Positions 53,914-63,256 of a DNA stretch of 64,000 bases are shown in pieces (the first letter of the stretch is position 1; each line of letters begins with the position of its first letter). Source of the DNA: Pseudomonas sp. HOU2 (GTDB lineage: Bacteria; Pseudomonadota; Gammaproteobacteria; Pseudomonadales; Pseudomonadaceae); assembly GCF_040729435.1 (NCBI RefSeq), contig NZ_CP160398.1:620001-684000 (forward strand), given 5' to 3'. A program made the position numbers and the translations under genes. Under the pieces are notes generated by a model. That model was not told the origin of the DNA. It saw only the letters and a program-made list of their open reading frames with translations, and made no database searches.

Positions 53914-56900
53914 TCAGAGCCGGCGTTTGCGGTTGAGGCTCGGGATGGTGGTTTGCGGGATGAACACTTGCTGCGCCTCGGGCGTGGTGCTGAGCGCCAG
54001 CGCCGCCAGCGTCGGCTGGCTGAACAGCGCTCGGGCGTCGGTGTGCAGGCCGCTCTGGCGCATGCGCGCCACCAGACTCACCGCCAGCAACGAATGCCCG
54101 CCGAGTTCGAAGAAGTTGTCGTGACGACCGACCTGTTCGACGCCAAGCACCTCGCTCCAGATTTTCGCCAGCGTGGTTTCGACTTCACCCTCGGGCGCCA
54201 CGTATGGGCGATTGATGACTGCATCTGCCCCCGGTTCCGGCAGGGCTTTGCGGTCGATCTTGTCGTTTGGCGTCAGCGGCAAGGCATCGAGCCACACGAA
54301 CGCGCCCGGCACCATGTACTCCGGCAAACGCTCCAGCACGTGGGCGCGCAAGGTCTCAAGACTTGGTGCGTCAATGCCGGCGCGCAGGGTGTACCAGGCC
54401 ACCAGACGCTCATCACGGACCATCACCACCGCTTGGCGAATCGCCGGATGCTCGATCAACCGTGCCTCGATTTCCCCCGGCTCCAGACGCAGGCCACGCA
54501 GCTTGATCTGGAAGTCGTTGCGGCCAAGGAATTCCAGCTCGCCATGGTTGTTGTAACGCGCCAGATCTCCTGTGCGGTACAGGCGATCACCCGCAACAAA
54601 CAGGCTGTCGATGAAGCGTTCGGCCTGCATTTCCGGCAAACCGTGATAACCACGTGCCACGCCGACGCCGCCGATATGCAACTCACCACTGACGCCTTGC
54701 GGCACCGGTTGACCATACGCATCGAGCACGTACAAACGGGTGTTGCTCAACGCCTTGCCGATCGGCACCACGTTGTCCGGCACCGGCATGTGCGGTTCCA
54801 GCGTCCAGCCCGTGCTGTCCACCGTGGTTTCAGTCGGGCCGTAAACGTTGTGCAACCGCACCCACGGCAGGCGATCGCGCACTTGGCGGGCCAGCGCTGC
54901 ACTGAGTTCGCCGCCACCGTTAAGCACATCGGTCAGGCTGGTGCATTGCTCGACACCGTCCTGCTCGATGAACTGCTGCAACAGCGCCGGGACGAACTTG
55001 ACCACCGTCACCTGATGCTCGCGAATGGTCTGCACCACATACGCCGAATCGCGGTTGCCGTCCGGTCGCGCCAATACCAGGCGCATCCCGGAACACAGCG
55101 GCCAGAAGATCTCCCACACCGAGCTGTCGAAGCTGAACGGCGCTTTTTGCAGCAGCGCGCCGTGCTCGGTTGGCGGAGAAATGACCGAACCCCAGTGCAC
55201 CATGTTGCAGGCGCTGCGATGCTCGATCATCACGCCTTTCGGCAGCCCCGTAGAGCCCGAGGTGTAGATCATGTAAGCGAGGTTCGAAGCACTCAGGCCC
55301 GGCACCTGCAGATTGTCTGACGGCTGCTGCTCCCAACTGTCGTGATTAAGATTGATCGTCGTCACACCCGGCTCGCCGAGCAATTGCCGCGTGGCACCAT
55401 GCACCAACAGTGCGACCGGCGCGCTGTCCTGCAACATGTAGTTCAGGCGCTCCAGCGGATAGTCCGGGTCCAGCGGCACGTAGGCGCCGCCAGCCTTGAG
55501 AATGCCGAGCAAACCAACGATCAGATCCAGCCCGCGCTCGACGCAGATCGCCACCCGCGAGTCCGGTTGCACGCCAAGTTCACGCAGATGATGGGCCAGG
55601 CGATTGGCGCGCTGATTGAGCTCAAGGTAAGTCAGGGTTCCCTGCGCGGATTGCAGCGCAATGGCCTCCGGCTTGCGCCGCACCTGTGCTTCGAACAACC
55701 TGTGCAACGGCTGGTCCAGCGGACAATCGACGTCGGTGGCGTTGAAGGTGATCAGCAAGCGCTGCAACTCTTCGGGCTGCAGGATCGGCAAGCGGTTCAA
55801 CGGCTGTTGCGGGGTCTGCTCCAAGGCCTGCAGCAAACCGTGCAACGCGGCTTGCATGTAGCCGCAAATCCGCTGCGCGCCGATCTGTGCGACGGTTCTG
55901 CCGGTGAGGCGCAAGCCGTTGCCAAAGTCGTCCACGCTCATGGTCAGCGGGTAATTGGTGCGCTCCTCGTTGGCCAGGGTTTCGATGCCTTGCCAAGCCT
56001 GACTGGATGGCTCCAGCAGTTCGGATTCGTCACTGTGCCGGTAGTTGAGCAGCGCGCTAAACAACGGTGACGGCGACGCCACCCCGCTGCAGCGCTGAGC
56101 CAGTGCCAGCGACGCGTGCTCATGGCCGAGCAGCGCGGTCAGTCGCGCATGGGTGGCGCGCACGGCGTCGAGCACCCCGGCATCGACATCGATGCGCAGC
56201 GGCAAGCTGTTGATGAACACGCCCAAGGCCCGGTCGGCGCCCTCGCCGCCCTGCATGCGCCCCATCAGCACGGTGCCGAATACGACGCGCTGCTGGCCGG
56301 ACGTCGCCGCCAGCACCCGCGCCCACGCCAGATGAATCAGGCTCGCCACGCTGACCCCGGCCTGTCGCGCCTGGGTGCGCAAACGCTGATAGACGTCAGC
56401 CGGCAGCACCTGCTGCGCTTCGTCGATGCCGCGCCCGTCGCCCTGCACTTCCTGCAGGCCGAATGGCAGGGTCGGCTCGTCGATGTCCGCCAGTTGCGCG
56501 CGGAAAAACGCCTCGTGTTCCTGCTCGCTGACGCCCAGCCGCGTCTGCGCCACGTAATTGCGATACGGCACCGGTGGCGCCAACGCCACGTCCTGCCCCG
56601 ACAAACTGGCCTGCATTTCGCTGCGCATCACTTCAAGGGCGATGTGATCCATGGCCAGGTGATGGAACAGCAGAATCCCCACCACCCGATCCAGCGCCGG
56701 ATCACGGGCATACACCAGGCGCATCAGCGGCGCCTGACTGACGTCGAGGCGATAACGCCGGGCGTTGAAGCGCTGGTGCAACTGCTCGATGATCGGGCCG
56801 TTGGCCGGGTCCAGTTCGACCTCCTGCAACGGCAGAATCGCCTCGCGCCACACCACCTGCACCGGGGTGGTCAGACCTTCCCAGAGCACCGCGGTGCGCA

Positions 56901-59900
56901 GAATGTCGTGCCGCGCCATGACCTCGCGCAGTGCCACGGCGAAAGCCTCGACGCGCTCAAGACTGTCGAACGCCAGTTGCGATTGCAGCAGATACGGATC
57001 GCCCTGCTCTGCGGTGATGTGGTGGTAGAGAATGCCTTCCTGCAGCGGTGCCAACGGATAGACGTCCTGCACGTTGGCCGCCCCGCCCGGTACCGTGGCG
57101 ACGATCCGCTCGATGTCCTTCTGCTGCAGTTGCACCAGCGGCAGCATCTCTGGCGTGAGGTGGGTGCAATCGGCGGCGATGCGGTTGGCCGGCACTTCGA
57201 TCTCTCGACCGCTGCCGACCGAAGCCGCCAGCGCTGCAAGCGTTGGCTGACTGAACAGCACGCGCACGTCGCTGCTCAGATCGAGCTGACGCATGCGTTC
57301 GATCAGAATCACCGCCAGCAGCGAATGCCCGCCCAGCTCGAAGAAATGATCGTGGCGCCCGACCCGCTCGACTTGCAGGACTTCGGCCCAGATCTGTGCC
57401 AGGGCGACTTCGACCTCACCCTGCGGCGCCTCGTATTCGCGGCGGATCAGATCGTCCGGCCCGGGCGCCGGCAGTGCCTTGCGATCGACCTTGCCGTTGG
57501 CGGTCAGCGGCAGCGCCGTAAGACGCACGTAGGCGCTCGGCAGCATGGCGCTGCTCAGGCGGTTTTTCAGTTGCGCGTGCAGCTCATTGATGTCCAGCGG
57601 CGCCTGCTCGGTGAACCACGCCAGCAATTGCCCGTCGCGCACCAGCACCACCGCTTCGCGCACCGCTGGATGGCTGGCGAGTGCGCTCTCGATCTCGCCC
57701 GGTTCGATGCGGATGCCACGGATTTTCACCTGATCATCGTTGCGCCCCAGATACTCCAGATTGCCGTCGGCGCGCCACCGTGCAAGGTCGCCGGTGCGGT
57801 ACATGCGCGCGCCCGGTGCAGTGCTGAACGGATCGCGCAGGAAGCGCTCGGCGTCAAGCTCTGCGCGGTTCAGGTAACCGCGCGCCACCCCGGCCCCGCC
57901 GACGTACAATTCGCCCGTCACGCCCGGCGGCACCGGTTGCTGCTGCTCGTCGAGCAGATACACCGTGGCGTTGCTCACCGGTTTGCCGATGTGCAGTGGC
58001 TGCCCGGCGTCGATGCGTCCGGAGGTTGCCACCACGGTGGCTTCGGTCGGCCCGTAGTTGTTGATCACTTCAAACGAGGGCTGACGCGGGAACTGGCGCA
58101 GGCGATCGCCACCAATCAGCAGCGTGCGCAAGGTCGGGTGATCGAGCTGGCGGCTGAACGCGTATTCGGCGATCGGCGTCGGCAAAAAGCTCACGTCCAG
58201 CGGCTGCGCACGCCACCAGTCGAGCAGCGCATCGATGTCTTCGCTGCCCTCGCTGACCGGGGCCAGGTGCAGGGTCGCGCCCACACACAGCGCCGGCCAG
58301 ACTTCCCAGGCCATCGCGTCGAAACCGAAGCCGGCCAGGCTCGAGGTCTGGCTTCCGGCGTGCAGGTCGAAAACGTCAGCGTGCCAATCGACCAGATTGC
58401 ACAGGGTGCGGTGCTCGACCATGACCCCCTTGGGCAGCCCGGTCGAACCGGAGGTGTAAATCACATAAGCGAGGTTGGCCGGGGTCAGCCCCGGCACCTT
58501 CGGCGTGCCGATATTGGCGGCGGACCAGGTCGGGCGATCCAGCTCGATCACCGGCACCGACAACGCCGGCAAATGCCCGCGCAGCGCACGCTGGGTCAGC
58601 ACCGCGATGGGCGCGCTGTCCTCCAGCAGGTAGCTCAGGCGCTCGGCCGGATGCGCCGGATCCAGCGGTACATACGCGGCGCCAGCCTTGAGGATCGCCA
58701 ACAGCCCGACCAGTGTGTCGAGCCCGCGTCGGGCGACGATCGCCACCCGGTCATCCGGGCGCACGCCGAGATCGAGCAGATGATGAGCCAGCGCGTTGGC
58801 GCGTTGATTGAGTTCGGCATAGGTCAGGTTTTGCCCCTGATCAACCGCCGCCAGCGCCTGCGGCCGCAGCGTCGCCTGCGCTTCGATACGTTGCTGAAGG
58901 GTCGTCGGCGCCGGGTAGTCCACCCGCGTGGCATTCCACTGTTGCAGCCGCGCGGTTTCTTCCGGCGTGCTCAGCTCGAAATCCGCCACCGCCAAACTCA
59001 CCGCTTCCAGCCCCTGCTCCAGAATCAGCAACCAGCGTTCAGCCAGGGCCTCGACTTCGTCGGCACTGAAATACGCCTCGCTGTAGATCAGGTACAGCCG
59101 CGCGTCGTCATTGGCCAGATTGCTCAGCAAATGCACTGCCAACGGTGTGGCCTCTTCGCCGTTCGAGGCCTTGATGATCCGTCCCGAGGCCTCGCCGTAG
59201 CGATAATCGTGAGTGCCCTGCTCGTAGGATACCGTGACCTCGAACAGCTGCGAGCGCTCCTCGCGCAGCAGGCCGAGGGCGCGATTCATCTCACTCACGG
59301 GAAAACGCTGATGGCGAAAGTCCTGGCGCAGTTCATCGCGAATCGCCCGGACCAGTTCAGCGAACGTGCAGTGGCGACCGAAGCCCATGCGCACCGCACT
59401 GACCTGGGCGAACAGCCCGAGGGTGGATTTGAAGCGCGCCCCGGAGCGGTTGAGAATCGGCAGCCCCACCACCCATTCGTCACGTTGCGCGGTGCGGCTG
59501 AAGTAGACATGCAGCGCCGCCAGCAACACATGGAACGCCGAGGCGCCAAACTCCCGAGCTACCTGTTGCATGCGCTCGTGCAGCAGCGCCGGCAAGGGCT
59601 GCGCGTAGACCTGCGTCTGCGCGGACTGGCCGGCCAGGCTCTGCTGATACCGCGGCAGCAGCAGCGGCTCGGGCAATTGTCGGTACTTGTCCAGCCAGTA
59701 GGCGCGATCCTGCGCATAACGGCGCGACGCGTGATAGCGCGCATTGTCCTCGATGAAGTCGATGTACGACGGCGCCGCGACCGGTGTCGGTTGGCCGTGC
59801 GCCAGCGCGTTGTAGATCTCGTCCAGTGACTTGAACATTTCGCCGAAGCCCCAGCCATCGACGATCAAGTGATGAGCCTGCACGGACAGCCAGTGTCGCT

Positions 59901-60327
59901 GCTCATCGAGACGGATCAACAGAAAACGCAACAGGCAGCCGCCGTCCAGTACAAAGGGCTGATCGATGCGCGCCTGCACCAGTGCCCGCGCCGCCGATTC
60001 CGGGTCGCTCTGCGCTGACACATCGTCGATCGGCATCGGTACCGGCAATGACCGGGCGAACTGCTGCAACGGCAAGCCATCGGCGCCGGCGCCCGGCAGC
60101 AGAATCGTGCGCAGCGCGTCATGCCGGGCCACCAGCAGCTCCAGCGCAGCCTGCATTCGCGCCGGATCCAGCGGGCCATTGAGATCCAGGTATCCGCCGA
60201 TGTTGTACAGCGGCGAATCCCCGCGACTCAGCTGGTCCAGCCAGATATCCAGCTGCGCAGCGGTCAGCGGATACGTCTGGAACGAAGCGGACGGCGTGGC
60301 TACCGCAGGGGCAGAAATAGGCGGCAT
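53914..60327 (-). CDS. arfA: Cyclic lipopeptide synthetase, starter C domain and modules 1-2 (ArfA type)
   Basis: 2137 residues with AAGGA 5 bases before the ATG. Order: starter C domain (about 15-450; HHLIVDGWG near residue 151), A1, T1 (Ser near 1000), C2, A2 and T2 (near 2076). The starter C domain joins a 3-hydroxyacyl-CoA to residue 1. A1 reads DAWFLGNVV (Leu). C2 has YHHITAEQGD, marking a dual domain that epimerises Leu1. A2 reads D-S-W-K...V-V-D; Lys at the fourth pocket position suits an acidic side chain, so Asp is expected at residue 2. There is no thioesterase; the C-terminal tail (IPSLNRKRRL) probably docks to the TubC-like start of ArfB. Its size, module count and codes match arthrofactin synthetase A. 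Confidence 0.93.
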   Translation of the reverse strand: MPPISAPAVATPSASFQTYPLTAAQLDIWLDQLSRGDSPLYNIGGYLDLNGPLDPARMQAALELLVARHDALRTILLPGAGADGLPLQQFARSLPVPMPIDDVSAQSDPESAARALVQARIDQPFVLDGGCLLRFLLIRLDEQRHWLSVQAHHLIVDGWGFGEMFKSLDEIYNALAHGQPTPVAAPSYIDFIEDNARYHASRRYAQDRAYWLDKYRQLPEPLLLPRYQQSLAGQSAQTQVYAQPLPALLHERMQQVAREFGASAFHVLLAALHVYFSRTAQRDEWVVGLPILNRSGARFKSTLGLFAQVSAVRMGFGRHCTFAELVRAIRDELRQDFRHQRFPVSEMNRALGLLREERSQLFEVTVSYEQGTHDYRYGEASGRIIKASNGEEATPLAVHLLSNLANDDARLYLIYSEAYFSADEVEALAERWLLILEQGLEAVSLAVADFELSTPEETARLQQWNATRVDYPAPTTLQQRIEAQATLRPQALAAVDQGQNLTYAELNQRANALAHHLLDLGVRPDDRVAIVARRGLDTLVGLLAILKAGAAYVPLDPAHPAERLSYLLEDSAPIAVLTQRALRGHLPALSVPVIELDRPTWSAANIGTPKVPGLTPANLAYVIYTSGSTGLPKGVMVEHRTLCNLVDWHADVFDLHAGSQTSSLAGFGFDAMAWEVWPALCVGATLHLAPVSEGSEDIDALLDWWRAQPLDVSFLPTPIAEYAFSRQLDHPTLRTLLIGGDRLRQFPRQPSFEVINNYGPTEATVVATSGRIDAGQPLHIGKPVSNATVYLLDEQQQPVPPGVTGELYVGGAGVARGYLNRAELDAERFLRDPFSTAPGARMYRTGDLARWRADGNLEYLGRNDDQVKIRGIRIEPGEIESALASHPAVREAVVLVRDGQLLAWFTEQAPLDINELHAQLKNRLSSAMLPSAYVRLTALPLTANGKVDRKALPAPGPDDLIRREYEAPQGEVEVALAQIWAEVLQVERVGRHDHFFELGGHSLLAVILIERMRQLDLSSDVRVLFSQPTLAALAASVGSGREIEVPANRIAADCTHLTPEMLPLVQLQQKDIERIVATVPGGAANVQDVYPLAPLQEGILYHHITAEQGDPYLLQSQLAFDSLERVEAFAVALREVMARHDILRTAVLWEGLTTPVQVVWREAILPLQEVELDPANGPIIEQLHQRFNARRYRLDVSQAPLMRLVYARDPALDRVVGILLFHHLAMDHIALEVMRSEMQASLSGQDVALAPPVPYRNYVAQTRLGVSEQEHEAFFRAQLADIDEPTLPFGLQEVQGDGRGIDEAQQVLPADVYQRLRTQARQAGVSVASLIHLAWARVLAATSGQQRVVFGTVLMGRMQGGEGADRALGVFINSLPLRIDVDAGVLDAVRATHARLTALLGHEHASLALAQRCSGVASPSPLFSALLNYRHSDESELLEPSSQAWQGIETLANEERTNYPLTMSVDDFGNGLRLTGRTVAQIGAQRICGYMQAALHGLLQALEQTPQQPLNRLPILQPEELQRLLITFNATDVDCPLDQPLHRLFEAQVRRKPEAIALQSAQGTLTYLELNQRANRLAHHLRELGVQPDSRVAICVERGLDLIVGLLGILKAGGAYVPLDPDYPLERLNYMLQDSAPVALLVHGATRQLLGEPGVTTINLNHDSWEQQPSDNLQVPGLSASNLAYMIYTSGSTGLPKGVMIEHRSACNMVHWGSVISPPTEHGALLQKAPFSFDSSVWEIFWPLCSGMRLVLARPDGNRDSAYVVQTIREHQVTVVKFVPALLQQFIEQDGVEQCTSLTDVLNGGGELSAALARQVRDRLPWVRLHNVYGPTETTVDSTGWTLEPHMPVPDNVVPIGKALSNTRLYVLDAYGQPVPQGVSGELHIGGVGVARGYHGLPEMQAERFIDSLFVAGDRLYRTGDLARYNNHGELEFLGRNDFQIKLRGLRLEPGEIEARLIEHPAIRQAVVMVRDERLVAWYTLRAGIDAPSLETLRAHVLERLPEYMVPGAFVWLDALPLTPNDKIDRKALPEPGADAVINRPYVAPEGEVETTLAKIWSEVLGVEQVGRHDNFFELGGHSLLAVSLVARMRQSGLHTDARALFSQPTLAALALSTTPEAQQVFIPQTTIPSLNRKRRL

Positions 60328-60814
60328 AAGATCCTTCTCATGTGATTTTGCGCCTATTCAAGCATCGGCCCCAATGCCGACATGACACGTAAAACCCGGA
60401 CAACCCCGCCCCCGGCGCTGGCCTGTCAGCACTTGTTGACCCTGATTGGCTGGGAACTGGCTAAAAGTTCGGAGAGGAAATACTGAAAATCTTGTAGGAA
60501 AAATGCCACACACCAGCGCTGCCATTGACCTGCGTAATAACTCCAAAAAAAACAACAGCCCCGGTTTTCAGGGTCTTGCCGTGACCAAACAGTCACACGA
60601 TGCGCGACACCTGTAGCAAAAGGCGTCAGAAGCCCGGCGCCAAGTTTCAGAAATGATGGCACTTTGTGTCCCTGTTTTCCCTTACAGACGTAGGACAAAT
60701 CCATAGGCTTAAATCCCGCCCCAGATCAGTTTCAAGGAGAAACGATTGCGTGGGCGGCTTTTGCATAAACAGCGGACGACTCGGTGATGACTCGGAACCA
60801 GGGATGACAAGGAT
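60328..60814. other. Divergent control region between the LuxR gene and the NRPS operon
   Basis: 487 bases without a gene. It should hold the promoters for both directions. A small inverted repeat GTGAC-CAAACA-GTCAC lies at 60581-60596. A direct repeat of GACTCGG lies near 60777-60796. Confident -10/-35 boxes could not be assigned. Confidence 0.5.
60581..60596. promoter_or_regulatory. Possible operator upstream of arfA
   Basis: Inverted repeat GTGAC/GTCAC with 6 bases between, about 255 bases before the NRPS start. LuxR-type lipopeptide regulators bind short dyads, so this is a candidate site. The arms are only 5 bases, so chance is possible. Confidence 0.25.
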
Positions 60815-60816
60815 AT
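60807..60816 (+). promoter_or_regulatory. Candidate RsmA/RsmE binding site at the LuxR start codon
   Basis: ACAAGGATAT overlaps the start codon at 60815 and fits the Rsm consensus (ACAnGGAnGU) at nine of ten positions. The GGA is only one base from the ATG, too close for a normal ribosome site, which favours a regulatory reading. Gac/Rsm control of lipopeptide LuxR genes is established in related strains. Confidence 0.5.
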
Positions 60817-61609
60817 GAATCTGACCGGCAGCATTCGCAACATGGAAAACCCGCACTTCTACTGGCAACTGGGGGAATTGATTGCCAGCACCGGCGACGA
60901 TCATTTCGCCAGCAATATGTTCCAGCTGGTCGACACCCTGGTGCCGGTCAATCGCGTCGATCTCAGTGAGTGGACGTTGGACGAGCGTCAGGCCAGCGTG
61001 GTCGAGATCAAGGCGCTGGGCAGCGCCGGACTGCCGCAGACCTTTCCGCCACCGGACCCGTTGAAGAGTCCTGACGATCATCCGTTGTTGCAGAAGATGA
61101 TCGAGATGAATGATTCCCTGCTGATTCAACTCAAAGCGTCGCTCCAGCCGCAACATCCGCAGCACAGCGTGCACCAGTGCAATCTGGTGTCCCGCACCTC
61201 TAATCGCCGCTGTGTCATCTCGTTCTACCGACCGCATACGCAACGGGTGTTTTCCTTGCCGGAGCTGTCGTTTCTGAAAAGCCTGTCCGACACCCTGTTG
61301 CCGCTGATTGAACGGCACGCGCAGCTCAGTCGGCAGATCATCGCCAAACAACCGCGCCTGCCCTTGGCCGATCTGGAGCAGGCGCCGTTGCAGCAGGTGT
61401 TCGACGAACGTCTGGCGCTGGGCGGCATCGTGCTGTCGGCGCGGGAAAAGGAAGTCTGCCTGGGTCTGCTGACCGGCGGTACCGTGCCGCAACTGGCCGA
61501 GAAGCTGCGGGTCAAGAGCAGTTCGGTCGAGACCTACCTCAAACGGGCGACCGCCAAACTGGGGGTCAGCGGACGGCATGGCCTGGCGCGCTGGATGGCC
61601 GGGGCGTAA
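60815..61609 (+). CDS. arfF: LuxR-type activator of the lipopeptide operon (ArfF/ViscAR type)
   Basis: 264 residues. The C-terminal GerE domain is LSAREKEVCLGLLTGGTVPQLAEKLRVKSSSVETYLKRATAKLGVSGRHGLARWM. The N-terminal 190 residues have no autoinducer-binding motif, so it belongs with SalA/SyrF/ViscAR regulators rather than quorum sensors. It is divergent from the first NRPS gene, the standard place for the cluster activator. The start at 60815 sits one base after GGA; an internal ATG at 60842 has no ribosome site. An Rsm-like motif overlaps the start. It is similar to the LuxR gene at 17.4 kb. Confidence 0.9.
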   Translation: MNLTGSIRNMENPHFYWQLGELIASTGDDHFASNMFQLVDTLVPVNRVDLSEWTLDERQASVVEIKALGSAGLPQTFPPPDPLKSPDDHPLLQKMIEMNDSLLIQLKASLQPQHPQHSVHQCNLVSRTSNRRCVISFYRPHTQRVFSLPELSFLKSLSDTLLPLIERHAQLSRQIIAKQPRLPLADLEQAPLQQVFDERLALGGIVLSAREKEVCLGLLTGGTVPQLAEKLRVKSSSVETYLKRATAKLGVSGRHGLARWMAGA

Positions 61610-61693
61610 TCGCGCGGTCGTGGTGCAACGGTATTCGATGATGGTGTGGGGACGCGGTCCCCGGCACGTATTTTTTCTGCATGAGAGCGTTCG

Positions 61694-63100
61694 ATGCTGC
61701 GCATTTCCCTGCTGTCCCTCGCCGTGTTGTTGGCCGGTTGTTCATTGATTCCCGAGTACCAGCGCCCTGCTTCACCGAGCGCTGCGCAGTACCCGCAAGG
61801 CGTGGTTTACCCGGCACCGACACCCGGCGCAGCGCGCACTGAAGACTGGCGCACGCTGTTCAACGACCCGGCGCTGCAACAGTTGATCGAGAGTGCGCTG
61901 ATGAACAATCGCGATCTGCGGGTGGCGGCGCTGAACGTCGAGGCGTTCCAGGCGCAGTACCGGATTCAGCGCGCCGATCTGCTGCCGGCGGTGTCGGCCA
62001 ATGCCAGCGAGTCGCGCCAACGCCTGCCGCCCAGCGTGACCGGCAGCAAAGCCATGATCAATTCGACCTATGCGGTGAACCTGGGCGTCAGTGCCTATGA
62101 ACTGGATTTTTTCGGCCGGGTGCGCAGCCTCAGCGAGCAGGCGCTGCAAACCTGGCTGGCGACCGAACAGGCGCGGCGCAGCGCCGAGCTGAGTCTGGTG
62201 GCCAACGTCGCCAATGCCTACCTGACCTGGCGCGCCGATCAGGAGTTGCTCGAACTGACGCGCCAGACCCTGGCCGCGGATGAGCAAAGCTTGCACCTGA
62301 CCACACGCAACCGTGAGGCCGGCAAGTCTTCGGCGCTGGAACAGGCGCAGGCGCAAACCAGCGTCGACAGTTCGCGAGCCAATCTGGCGCGATACAAACG
62401 TCAGGTGGCGCAGGATCTGAACGGCCTGACGCTGCTGGTCGGGGCTCAGGTTCCCGAGAAACTGCCTGCGCAGCCGCTGTCCAGCGATCTGGTGCAACAA
62501 CTGCCGGCCGGGTTGCCATCGGATCTGCTGCAACGGCGCCCGGACATACTGCAGGCCGAGTACCAACTGAAAGCGGCCAACGCCAATATCGGCGCGGCGC
62601 GCGCGGCGTTTTTCCCCAGTGTCAGCCTGACCGCCAGCGCCGGTACCTCCAGCCGCGACCTGTCCGGGCTGTTCAGCGCCGGCTCCGGGGCGTGGACGTT
62701 CCAGCCGCAAATCAACTTGCCGATTTTCAACGCCGGCAGCCTGCGCGCGAGCCTGGATTATTCGAAATTGCAGAAGGACGTCGCGGTTGCCGAATACGAG
62801 AAATCGATTCAAACCGCGTTTCAGGAAGTCGCCGACGGGCTGGCGGCGCGCAGCACTTATCAGCAGCAATTGCAGGCGCAGCGCGATCTGGTGCAGGCCA
62901 CTCAGGACTACTACAACCTGGCGCAACACCGTTATCAGAATGGCGTCGACAGCAGCCTGACGTTTCTCGATGCGCAACGTTCACTGTTCAGTTCACAGCA
63001 GGGGCTGATCACTGATCGGCTGGCGCAGCTGGTTGCCGAGGTCAACCTGTACACCGCGCTGGGCGGCGGCTGGCGGGCGGATGAGGCGAATGTTCAGTAG
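61694..63100 (+). CDS. NodT/OprM-family outer-membrane efflux lipoprotein
   Basis: 468 residues. The lipoprotein signal [16 protein letters not shown] ends at Cys16. Two outer-membrane-efflux repeats follow, with family features [84 protein letters not shown] and [13 protein letters not shown]. It would form a trimeric outer-membrane channel. It lies 84 bases after the LuxR gene. Since macAB in this locus has no channel gene of its own, it is the likely third part of the lipopeptide exporter. Confidence 0.92.
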   Translation: MLRISLLSLAVLLAGCSLIPEYQRPASPSAAQYPQGVVYPAPTPGAARTEDWRTLFNDPALQQLIESALMNNRDLRVAALNVEAFQAQYRIQRADLLPAVSANASESRQRLPPSVTGSKAMINSTYAVNLGVSAYELDFFGRVRSLSEQALQTWLATEQARRSAELSLVANVANAYLTWRADQELLELTRQTLAADEQSLHLTTRNREAGKSSALEQAQAQTSVDSSRANLARYKRQVAQDLNGLTLLVGAQVPEKLPAQPLSSDLVQQLPAGLPSDLLQRRPDILQAEYQLKAANANIGAARAAFFPSVSLTASAGTSSRDLSGLFSAGSGAWTFQPQINLPIFNAGSLRASLDYSKLQKDVAVAEYEKSIQTAFQEVADGLAARSTYQQQLQAQRDLVQATQDYYNLAQHRYQNGVDSSLTFLDAQRSLFSSQQGLITDRLAQLVAEVNLYTALGGGWRADEANVQ

Positions 63101-63256
63101 TCCGTCGTCACTTTTTCTTACACCTTTTGTCGCCCGATCCTGCGCCGCGCGGCGATCCGTGGCCGGCGTCTGCCGTCAGTTTGGTATCATGCGCCGCTTT
63201 TACGGTTAACCCCCCGCCAGTCCTGCCGACTGACGGGCTGCAAAAGGCGGTATTAG

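Noticed and set aside
61650..61680. GGGGAC/GTCCCC hairpin between the LuxR and NodT genes as a terminator
   Set aside because: The stem is 6 bases and the T-run starts about 8 bases away, too far for a standard intrinsic terminator; the two genes may still be cotranscribed.
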